From assembly GCF_001484765.1 (NCBI RefSeq), contig NZ_LLXO01000017.1:62001-126000 (forward strand): DNA of 64,000 nt, written 5' to 3'. Source of the stretch: Entomohabitans teleogrylli. Lineage in GTDB: Bacteria > Pseudomonadota > Gammaproteobacteria > Enterobacterales > Enterobacteriaceae. Each line of letters begins with the position of its first letter. Position 1 is the first letter of the stretch. Shown piece by piece: positions 56,331-64,000 of the stretch. Under the pieces are notes generated by a model, which had not been told where the DNA came from, did not search any database, and saw only the letters and a program-made list of their open reading frames with translations. A program made the position numbers and the translations under genes.

Positions 56331-59300
56331 GAGTGAAGCTGGCGCGTGGTTTTTTTTTATTCTCGGCCTGGTAATCAGCTCCGTTTCTGCCCGTTCTGAC
56401 AGTGATGATCGGACGTTGTCATCGCTGGACGCGATTGTCCGGCAGCCCAGTGAAATACCTGCCATTCTGCTACAAAATAGCCGTCTCCCGGACGGCTACG
56501 CTACTGCTCCGACCGAGGAGCCGGAGCCGGAAGCGAATTCCGTCGAACAATTCCACCAGATGACGCAAACCAGTGAAGAGAACCGGCGCCTTAAAAAACA
56601 GGTGTCCCAACTTCAGCAGCGTTTATCTTCCCGTGAAATATCCCAGCCGGCGAGTAGCGAAGCGCAGGAAAAAGCGCTGGCGGCCCGCCAGGCGCAAATT
56701 AATAAACTACAACAGGAGCTGGAGGCGCTGAAAGCGCAGGGCAGCGGCGGGAACTGGAAACAATGGCTGGTCGCTTTGAATAAAAAAGCCGAGGCATTGC
56801 AACAGGAACTGGCGCGAAAAAATGCGCAGCAACAAAACCTGGAGCAGTTGCAGAAACAACTTGCCGCTCTTCAGGGGCAGGCGGATGAAAATCAGCAACT
56901 GCAGGCGCAATTTGCCGCCAGCGAAAAACGTATTGCTGACCTGGAAGCCGAACTGGCCGCGGTTCGGGAAAAAGGGGGGAATACGGCCAGGCTACAACAA
57001 CAGTTGGCAGAACTTCGCGAGTCATTTAGCGGACGGGAACAGCAATTTATTCAGCAAGAGCGGCAACAGCAGGAGACGCTGGCAGCCAGTCAACGCCAGA
57101 TCGGCGAGCTACAGACCCAGCTTAAAGCGGCGCTGGAGAAAGGCGGCAGGGAAAACCAGACCCAGCAGCAGGCGCTGGCCGCGCTGGAACAGCAGTTAAA
57201 AGCGAGGGAACAGCAGGCCCTCCAGGAAGAGAAGCAGCAGCAGGCTACCCTGCTGGCCAGCCAGAAGCAGGTCAGCACGCTGCAGGCCGAGCTGAAAATA
57301 GCACGGGAAAGCGCAGAGAAGGAAAATCAGCTCCGACAGCAGATGCTGGAGGCCGGTCAGAAACAGCTGACAGATTTACAGACCCAGCTCAAAGCGGCGC
57401 TGGATAAGGGCGGTAAGGAAGGGCAGGCCCAGCAGCAGGCGCTGGCCGCGGCGCAGAAGCAGGTGGCGACGCTTGAGCAGCAGCTGAAAGCGAAGGAACA
57501 GCAGTCCCTCGACGAAGAGAAGCAACAGCAGGCTGCCCTGCTGGCCAGCCAGAAGCAGCTTGGCGATCTGCAGACCCAGCTGAAAGCGGCGCTGGATAAG
57601 GGCGGTAAGGAAGGGCAGGCCCAGCAGCAGGCGCTGGCCGCGACGCAGAAGCAGGTGGCGACGCTGGAACAGCAGCTGAAAGCGAAGGAACAGCAGTTCC
57701 TCGACGAAGAGAAGCAACAGCAGGCTGCCCTGCTGGCCAGCCAGAAGCAGCTTGGCGATCTGCAGACCCAGCTGAAAGCAGCGCTGGATAAGGGCGGTAA
57801 GGAAGGTCAGGCTCAGCAACAGGCGCTGGCCGCGGCGCAGAAGCAGGTGGCGACGCTGGAACAGCAGATGAAAGCGAAGGAACAGCAGTTCCTCGACGAA
57901 GAGAAGCAACAGCAGGCTGCCCTGCTGGCCAGCCAGAAGCAGATCAGCGATCTGCAGACCCAGTTGAAAGCAGCGCTGGATAAGGGCGGTAAGGAAGGTC
58001 AGGCCCAGCAGCAGGCGCTGGCCGCCAGTCAGAAGCAGGTCAGCGAACTACAGACTCAGCTCAAAGCGGCGCTGGATAATGCCGGGAAGGAGAATCAGTT
58101 CCGGCAGCAGGTGCTGGCCACCAGTCAGCAGCAACTGACAGATTTGCAAACCCGGATGAAAGCGGCGCTGGATAAAGGCAACGAAGAAAGCCAGGCGCAA
58201 AAACTGGCGCTGGCCGCCAGCCAGAAACAGGTCAGCGATCTGCAGACTCAACTGAAAGCGGCGCTTGAAAAAGGCGGTAAGGAAGGGCAGGCTCAGCAGC
58301 AGGCGCTGGCCGCGGCGCAAAAACAGGTGGCGACGCTGGAGCAGCAACTGAAAGCGAAGGAACAGCAGTCCCTCGACGAAGAGAAGCAGCAGCAGGCTGC
58401 CCTGCTGGCCAGCCAGAAACAGGTCAGCGAGTTGCAGACCCAGCTAAAAGCGGCGCTTGAGAAAGGCGGTAAGGAAGGGCAGGCTCAGCAGCAGGCGCTG
58501 GCTGCCAGCCAGCGACAGGTCAGCGAGTTGCAGACCCAGCTCAAAGCAGCGCTGGATAAGGGCGGTAAGGAAAGTCAGGCTCAGCAGCAGGCGCTGGCCG
58601 CCAGTCAGAAACAGGTCAGCGATCTGCAGACCCAGCTCAAAGCGGCGCTGGAGAACGGCGGTAAGGAAGGACAGGCTCAGCAGCAGGCGCTGGCCGCCAG
58701 CCAGCAACAGGTCAGCGAGCTACAAATTCAGTTCAAAGCCTTGCAGGAAAGAGGCCTCAAGGTGAGTCAGTCTCAGCAACAGGCGCTGGCAGACAGCCAG
58801 AAGCAAGTGGCGAGCCTGGAAGAGAAGCTGAGGGTGCAGGAGTTTAGCTTCCGTCAACAGCAGCAACAGACCCAGGCGACCAGCCAGAAACAGGTGACCG
58901 ACCTGAAAACGCAGTTAACGGATGTGCTGGAGAAAGGGAGCGAGCAGAGCCAGAGCCGTCAGCAGGCGCTGGCTGCCAGCCAGCAACATATCGCTGAGCT
59001 ACAGAAACAGCTCAAAGCCGAGCAGGAGAAGACCCGTCTGGCGACCAGCGCGCTGGAGCAAAATCAACTGGCCAGTAAAAAACTGACTGCCGATTTGCAG
59101 GCTCAGTTAAAAGAGACGCTGGAGCTGGAGAGTAAGGATAATCAGAGTCGGCAACAGGCGCTGGCGACCAGCCAGAAGCAGATTGCTGAGCTACAGTCGC
59201 AGTTGAAAGCTGAACAGGAGAAACTGCGTCAGGCAACCACTACCATGGAGCAGAATCAGGTAGCCAGTAAAAAGCTGGCCGCCGACCTGCAGGTACAGTT

Positions 59301-60306
59301 GAAAGAGGCGCTGGAAAAAGGCGGCAAGGACAGCCAGTCGAACCAGCAGGCGCTGGCGGCCAGTCAGAAACAGATTGCTGAACTGCAGGCACAGTTGAAA
59401 GCCGTTGAGGAAAAAGATGCAACGGCGCAACAGAGTTTGCAGGCCAGTCAGAAACAGATCGCCGATCTGCAAAATCAGTTCCAGTCGCAGCAGGGACAGG
59501 GCAATGTCGAAAGCGATGCATTAGTCGCCAGCAGGCAGCAAATCGCCGATCTGCAGCAAAAGCTGGATAAAACAACCAGCGAGTTGAACGACATGAAGCT
59601 GGCCAGCGGTAGTACTCAGGCGGTGGTTGCCAGCGGGGGTAAAAAACCTCAGGGAGCGAACGCCGTGCGCGACTATTCGATAGGGGTCTCGTTGGGCGGC
59701 AATATGCTGACGGTGCTGCGTGAAAAAGAGGCCTATGGCGTTAAAGTCGATCAGAAACAGGCGCTGAACGGTGTCATCGATGCTTTTGCTAATCAGTTTA
59801 AAGTACCGAAATCGGATATCGCGAAATCGCTGTTTGAACTGGAATCGACCTTCAACAAGCAGGAGAAAGCGCTGAAGGCCACGTCAGCAAAACAGGGCGC
59901 GGATTTTGTCGCTAAATTCACTAAGCGTAAAGGGGTTAAAAAGGCATCGCAGGGCTTCTGGTATCAGGTTGACTATCCGGGAGATGCGAAAATCAGCGCC
60001 AGCGATGTGGTGGAAATCGTGGTTAAAGAAAGTTTGCCGAATGGTAAGATTATCAAGGATATGGAAGCCTCAGGTATTAAGCTGGCCTATCCGCTGAAAG
60101 AGTATCCGCCGCTGTTCCGCGCCGCGCTGAGTCTGCTGAACAACCACGGGTCTATTACCATGGTGGTGCCGCCGGAGCTTGCCTATGGCGATGCCGGTCT
60201 GCCGCCGGATATCCCGCCGTATTCCACGATGGTCTACAAAATCCGTATTTCCGATGTGCGCAGCGCTGCGTCAACTGGCCAGCCAGCTAAGCCAGCGAAA
60301 CGCTAA
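56327..60306 (+). CDS. Giant periplasmic coiled-coil protein with C-terminal FKBP domain, T9 frameshift
   Basis: The main frame (56341-60306) has no ATG start. The most likely start is GTG 56327, overlapping the lipoprotein stop by 4 bp with AAAGGGGAG upstream. It encodes MRVKLARGFF and then hits a T9 tract (56350-56358); unshifted, it stops at 56372. A -1 shift, or one extra T, yields a signal peptide ending LVISSVSA and a 1326-residue protein. The body (to about residue 1085 of the full form) is almost entirely Gln/Lys/Ala/Leu coiled coil with 32-residue repeats. The C-terminus is FkpA-like: a helical FKBP N-terminal module (DYSIGVSLGGNMLTVL to KKASQGFWYQVDY) and an FKBP domain ending VPPELAYGDAGLPPDIPPYS. 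Probably a periplasmic chaperone or scaffold; function unknown. Confidence 0.8.
56350..56358 (+). repeat. T9 homopolymer in signal-peptide region
   Basis: Nine consecutive T residues follow GGCGCGTGG. From the GTG start they read TTT TTT TT, and the frame then ends at TAA 56372-56374. A tract of T10 would join the GTG to the 1296-codon frame. Candidate site of phase variation, ribosomal -1 shift or transcriptional slippage, or a sequencing error. Confidence 0.75.
57379..58818 (+). repeat. 96-bp/192-bp tandem coding repeats
   Basis: The marker CAGACC (or a close variant) recurs at 57379, 57571, 57763, 57955, 58051, 58147, 58243, 58435, 58531, 58627 and 58723: spacings of exactly 192 or 96 bp. 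The 96-bp unit encodes about LQTQLKAALDKGGKEGQAQQ plus 12 residues; 192-bp units contain an inserted TLEQQLKAKEQQ module. Some units are nearly identical at DNA level. Confidence 0.9.
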
Positions 60307-60319
60307 CTCCTCTCTTCTG

Positions 60320-60354
60320 GCCTGCCCTTAACCGGGCAGGCATCCTGTCTTTTT
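60320..60354 (+). terminator. Terminator after FKBP coiled-coil gene
   Basis: An 8-bp stem GCCTGCCC / GGGCAGGC with a TTAACC loop, followed after ATCCTGTC by T5 or more. It lies 14 bp after the stop codon. Confidence 0.7.
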
Positions 60355-60359
60355 TCGGG

Positions 60360-60376
60360 TATTGGTCCTACCAATA
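60360..60376 (+). promoter_or_regulatory. LldR operator 1
   Basis: TATTGGTCCTACCAATA is a near-perfect 17-bp palindrome matching the LldR operator type of E. coli lldP. It lies about 200 bp upstream of the lldP start and pairs with the second operator 124 bp downstream, suggesting a repression loop. Confidence 0.82.
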
Positions 60377-60483
60377 AGCAGTGAAATGTGATTTTCTTTG
60401 ATGATTTGTGAAAAAATAGCGATATATCATTGCTATTATTTAACTGTAAATTAACTTTTCATGCGAACAATCACAAACACAAC

Positions 60484-60502
60484 AAATTGGTAGGGCCAAT
60501 TT
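60484..60502 (+). promoter_or_regulatory. LldR operator 2
   Basis: AAATTGGTAGGGCCAATTT is the second palindrome of the same type, about 75 bp before the lldP start, close to the likely promoter. Both sites remain intact although the lldR gene itself is broken. Confidence 0.82.
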
Positions 60503-60574
60503 GGTTGGGATGAAAAGGTCCGGTTCCCTGTCCGGCGTTGGCTTTCTCCCAGCTGGTCCTCAGGAGAACATCGC

Positions 60575-62227
60575 ATGCTCTGGCAACAGGTCTATGATCC
60601 TGCCGGCAATATCTGGCTTTCCAGCCTGATTGCCGCGCTACCGATACTCTTTTTCTTCTTTGCCTTGATTAAGTTACAGATGAAAGGTTACCTGGCGGGA
60701 ACCCTGACTGTTGGTCTGGCGCTGCTGGTCGCTTTACTGTTTTACCGTATGCCGGTCACCCACGCGCTGGCATCCGCGGCCTACGGTTTTTTCTATGGCC
60801 TGTGGCCGATTGCCTGGATTATTATCGGTGCGGTATTCGTCTATAAAATTTCGGTGAAGACCGGGCAGTTCGCCATTATCCGCGCATCGATTCTTTCCAT
60901 CACGCCGGATCAGCGCCTGCAAATGCTGATTGTCGGTTTCTCTTTCGGCGCGTTTCTTGAAGGGGCCGCCGGGTTTGGCGCGCCGGTCGCCATTACCGCC
61001 GCGCTGCTGGTTGGGCTGGGGTTCAACCCGCTGTACGCCGCCGGACTGTGCCTGATTGTCAATACCGCGCCGGTAGCGTTTGGCGCTATGGGGATCCCGA
61101 TTATCGTCGCCGGGCAGGTGACCGGGCTGGACAGCTTCACTGTCGGCCAGATGGTCGGACGCCAGTTGCCGTTTTTGACCATCATCGTCCTGTTCTGGAT
61201 TATGGCTATCATGGACGGCTGGCGCGGGGTAAAGGAGACCTGGCCGGCGGTACTGGTGGCGGGCGGTTCGTTTGCCATTGCACAGTACCTCAGCTCCAAT
61301 TTTATCGGCCCTGAACTGCCGGACATTATCTCCTCGCTGGTATCACTGGTGTGCCTGACGCTGTTTCTGCGTTACTGGCAACCGCGGCGCATCTTCCGCT
61401 TCGGCGATATCGGCGCCTCGGCGACCGACATGACCCTCGCGCGCCAGAATTATACGATAAGCCAGGTGGTGCGGGCGTGGATGCCGTTTTTATTCCTTAC
61501 CGCCACCGTCACGCTGTGGAGCATTCCACCATTTAAAGCGCTGTTTGCGCCCGGCGGCGCGCTGTCCGACTGGGTATTCAGTATCCCGGTTCCGTGGCTG
61601 GATAATGGCGTCGCGCGCGTGCCGCCAGTGGTGGCGCAAAGCGCGCCCTGGGCGGCGGTATTCAAGTTCGATCTGGTATCCGCTACCGGGACCGCTATTC
61701 TGGTGGCTGCCCTGATGTCGATGGCCTGGCTGAAGATGAAGCCAAAGGCGGCGGCGCAGGCCTTTGCTGAAACCATCAAAGAGTTGGCGTTGCCCATTTA
61801 TTCGATTGGTATGGTGCTGGCGTTTGCCTTTGTCTCTAACTATTCCGGTCTGTCGGCGACGCTGGCGCTGGCGTTATCCCATACCGGGCATGCGTTTACC
61901 TTCTTTTCTCCTTTCCTTGGCTGGCTGGGGGTATTTCTCACGGGTTCGGATACTTCATCCAATGCGCTATTTGCGGCGCTGCAGGCCACCGCCGCCCGGC
62001 AAATTGGCGTCTCCGATATTCTGCTGGTAGCGGCAAATACCACCGGCGGCGTGACCGGAAAAATGATCTCTCCTCAGTCGATTGCTATCGCCTGCGCCGC
62101 CGTCGGGCTGGTGGGGAGAGAGTCCGATCTGTTCCGCTTTACGGTGAAACACAGCCTGATTTTCACCTGTATGGTCGGCGCTATCACCACCTTACAGGCT
62201 TATGTATTACCCTGGATGATTCCATGA
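60575..62227 (+). CDS. lldP: L-lactate permease LldP
   Basis: A 550-residue inner-membrane L-lactate/H+ symporter, close in length and sequence to E. coli LldP. About twelve to fourteen membrane segments are visible. Characteristic stretches are [44 protein letters not shown] and [19 protein letters not shown]. The ATG at 60575 has AGGAGA about 6-11 nt upstream. It overlaps lldR by 4 bp (ATGA). It is the first gene of the lldPRD operon, with two LldR operators upstream. Confidence 0.96.
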   Translation: MLWQQVYDPAGNIWLSSLIAALPILFFFFALIKLQMKGYLAGTLTVGLALLVALLFYRMPVTHALASAAYGFFYGLWPIAWIIIGAVFVYKISVKTGQFAIIRASILSITPDQRLQMLIVGFSFGAFLEGAAGFGAPVAITAALLVGLGFNPLYAAGLCLIVNTAPVAFGAMGIPIIVAGQVTGLDSFTVGQMVGRQLPFLTIIVLFWIMAIMDGWRGVKETWPAVLVAGGSFAIAQYLSSNFIGPELPDIISSLVSLVCLTLFLRYWQPRRIFRFGDIGASATDMTLARQNYTISQVVRAWMPFLFLTATVTLWSIPPFKALFAPGGALSDWVFSIPVPWLDNGVARVPPVVAQSAPWAAVFKFDLVSATGTAILVAALMSMAWLKMKPKAAAQAFAETIKELALPIYSIGMVLAFAFVSNYSGLSATLALALSHTGHAFTFFSPFLGWLGVFLTGSDTSSNALFAALQATAARQIGVSDILLVAANTTGGVTGKMISPQSIAIACAAVGLVGRESDLFRFTVKHSLIFTCMVGAITTLQAYVLPWMIP

Positions 62228-62962
62228 CTGTTAACACTCCGCGTCTGGTTGACCACCTGGTGGAACAACTGCTGGCGCTGATTCACGATAACCAACTGGA
62301 GGCGGGCATGCGTTTGCCCGCCGAGCGGCAACTGGCCGCGCAACTGGGGGTATCGCGTAATTCACTGCGCGAGGCCATTCAAAAGCTCATCAGCGATGGC
62401 GTACTGATGAGCCGCCGCGGGGGAGGAACGTATGTGCGGTTTGAGACCCAGCCGTGGTCTGAATTGCGCATTGTCCAGCCGCTGAAAAGCCTGGTGGCTG
62501 ACGATCCCGGCTATCGCTATGACATTCTTGAAGCGCGCCACGCCGGAAGATAAAGAGAAATTACAGGCGCGCTTCAACGCCACGCTGCGCGTCAAGGAGA
62601 GCGACGATCCGGATCTGGCGGCTCAGGCGGACGTGCGCTTTCATCTGGCGATTGCTGAAGCCTCGCACAATGTGGTGCTGCTCCAGACCATGCGCGGTTT
62701 TTTCGATCTGCTGCAATCTTCGGTAATGCAAAGCCGCCAGCGGATGTACACCATGCCGACTATTTTTGCCCGCCTGACCGGGCAGCACAGCGAGTTACTC
62801 CAGGCTATCCTGGCGGGAGAACCAGACCGGGCGCGCCGCGCAGCCATGGCGCACCTCGGTTTTGTGCATTCCACCATTAAAAACCTGCATGAAAATGAAG
62901 CCCGGCAGGCGCGTAGTATGCGCCTGCCGGATGATGACATTGATAAGACCACGGACACCTGA
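62224..62962 (+). pseudogene. lldR: lldR, lactate regulator, frameshifted by a deletion
   Basis: Two frames together form LldR (GntR/FadR family). The first (62224-62553) has the winged helix, LPAERQLAAQLGVSRNSLREAI, and continues to DDPGYRYDILEARHAGR before a stop. The second continues from RATPEDKEKLQARFNATL to the FCD domain end (VRFHLAIAEASHNVVLLQTMRGFFDLLQ). Compared with E. coli LldR, about 13-14 residues (YAIEASTAWHAAMR) are missing at the junction. The deletion, about 44 bp if E. coli length is ancestral, is out of frame and lies in a GCGCGCCACGCC sequence that could result from slippage between short repeats. Repression or activation is probably lost. Confidence 0.87.
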
Positions 62963-62964
62963 TG

Positions 62965-64000
62965 ATGATTATTTCTGCCGCCAGCGACTATCGCGCCGCA
63001 GCCCGGCGCAAGCTGCCGCCATTCCTGTTTCACTACATTGATGGCGGGGCGTATGCCGAATATACCCTGAAACACAATGTCGACGATCTTTCCCGGGTGG
63101 CGCTGCGCCAGCGGGTGCTGAAAAACATGTCGGCGCTGAGTCTGGAAACCACCCTGTTTAAGGAAACGCTCGCCATGCCGGTGGCGCTCGGTCCGGTTGG
63201 GCTGTGCGGTATGTATGCCCGCCGCGGCGAAGTACAGGCGGCGCGCGCGGCCTGTGCGAAGGGGATCCCCTTTACCCTGTCTACAGTGTCGGTTTGCCCG
63301 ATTGAGGAGGTTACACCGGCCATCGATCGCCCGATGTGGTTCCAGCTTTACGTACTGAAAGATCGTGGCTTTATGCGTAATGCGCTGGAGCGGGCGAAAG
63401 CGGCGGGCTGTTCGACGCTGGTGTTTACCGTGGATATGCCGACCCCAGGCGCCCGCTACCGGGACGCCCATTCTGGCATGAGCGGGCCTTATGCCGCGCT
63501 GCGTCGTTACTGGCAGGCGGTTGTCCATCCCGGCTGGTCGTGGGATGTCGGGCTGCTTGGCCGCCCTCACGATCTGGGCAATATTTCCGCTTACCGGGGA
63601 ACGCCGACCGGGCTGGAGGACTATATCGGCTGGCTGGCGAATAACTTCGACCCCTCTATCTCGTGGAAAGACCTCGAGTGGATCCGCGAATTCTGGGATG
63701 GCCCGATGGTTATCAAAGGGATTCTCGATCCGCAGGACGCCCGCGATGCGGTGCGCTTTGGGGCCGACGGGATTGTGGTGTCGAACCATGGCGGCCGACA
63801 GCTGGACGGCGTGCTCTCTTCCGCCCGGGCGCTGCCGGCGATTGCCGATGCGGTCAAAGGGGAGATTGCCATCCTCGCGGATAGCGGGGTGCGCAACGGG
63901 CTGGACGTGGTGCGAATGATTGCGCTGGGGGCGGATACGGTTCTGCTGGGCCGGGCATATCTGTATGCGCTGGCCACTCACGGAGAACGCGGCGTGGCCA
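62965..64000 (+). CDS. lldD: L-lactate dehydrogenase LldD (partial, runs off the window)
   Basis: The FMN-dependent, membrane-associated L-lactate dehydrogenase that feeds electrons to the quinone pool. About 345 of about 396 codons are present and the gene continues past the right edge. N-terminal [33 protein letters not shown] motifs [18 protein letters not shown] and the catalytic segment [13 protein letters not shown] (active-site His and Arg) are intact. I chose the second ATG (62965), which gives the E. coli N-terminus; the stop of lldR overlaps the first ATG at 62962. Confidence 0.95.
   Translation, partial: MIISAASDYRAAARRKLPPFLFHYIDGGAYAEYTLKHNVDDLSRVALRQRVLKNMSALSLETTLFKETLAMPVALGPVGLCGMYARRGEVQAARAACAKGIPFTLSTVSVCPIEEVTPAIDRPMWFQLYVLKDRGFMRNALERAKAAGCSTLVFTVDMPTPGARYRDAHSGMSGPYAALRRYWQAVVHPGWSWDVGLLGRPHDLGNISAYRGTPTGLEDYIGWLANNFDPSISWKDLEWIREFWDGPMVIKGILDPQDARDAVRFGADGIVVSNHGGRQLDGVLSSARALPAIADAVKGEIAILADSGVRNGLDVVRMIALGADTVLLGRAYLYALATHGERGVA

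Noticed and set aside
57376-58707. Long minus-strand frames opposite the coiled-coil repeats
   Set aside because: They are the antisense of the repeated Gln/Leu/Ala codons, give repetitive Leu/Arg proteins and have no start signals.

Overview
The window reads as chromosomal DNA of an enterobacterium (Enterobacterales, close to Escherichia/Salmonella/Klebsiella). Many proteins are near-colinear with E. coli or Salmonella counterparts (BtsT, YjiA, TorYZ, YbiWY, FdnGHI, LldPRD, Salmonella-type PhnSTUV/R/WX). I do not assign a genus. Coding DNA is moderately GC-rich; several intergenic stretches are strikingly AT-rich, mainly in the first 22 kb. I saw no rRNA, tRNA, CRISPR array, insertion sequence or phage gene.

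Layout. 0-22 kb is an adhesion island: a partial fimbrial cluster on the minus strand (adhesin, chaperone), a second Pst-type ABC transporter without phoU, an HAAAP amino-acid permease beside a broken MocR-type regulator, a complete chaperone-usher operon (8.1-13.1 kb), an EAL-domain protein, a MarT/FidL-like regulator pair, another fimbrial operon (pilin, chaperone, usher, truncated fourth gene; 15.9-20.1 kb) and a LuxR-type regulator. 22-26 kb: sugar acetyltransferase and TetR regulator, divergent from a split Tm-1-like gene pair. 26-32 kb: an orphan lipoprotein, yjiA, btsT with a clear upstream control region, an AriR/YmgB-like small protein and a GNAT acetyltransferase. 32-36 kb: torYZ with an FNR box. 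37-41 kb: glycyl-radical enzyme and activase (ybiW/ybiY) and a DJ-1 protein. 41-48.4 kb: the complete 2-aminoethylphosphonate uptake, regulation and degradation locus with two PhnR-type operators. 48.5-53.7 kb: a DUF1471 protein, a hairpin cluster and selenoprotein operon fdnGHI. 54.5-55.4 kb: a decayed IroE-like esterase. 55.8-60.3 kb: a lipoprotein and a giant coiled-coil/FKBP protein. 60.3-64 kb: lldP, a frameshifted lldR and partial lldD.

How the parts fit. The metabolic genes suit a facultative anaerobe: formate oxidation to nitrate (fdn), TMAO-type respiration (tor), glycyl-radical chemistry (ybi), lactate oxidation (lld), pyruvate uptake (btsT) and phosphonate use (phn). Surface attachment is represented by three fimbrial clusters with local regulators.

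Most interesting: (i) the lipoprotein plus giant coiled-coil/FKBP operon, whose second gene reads through only if a T9 tract in the signal-peptide region is shifted, with internal 96-bp tandem repeats and a second paralogous lipoprotein 30 kb away; (ii) two near-duplicate chaperone genes in inverted orientation, 14.5 kb apart, whose recombination would exchange an adhesin for an usher behind the pilin gene; (iii) lldR broken by a small deletion although both of its operators remain.
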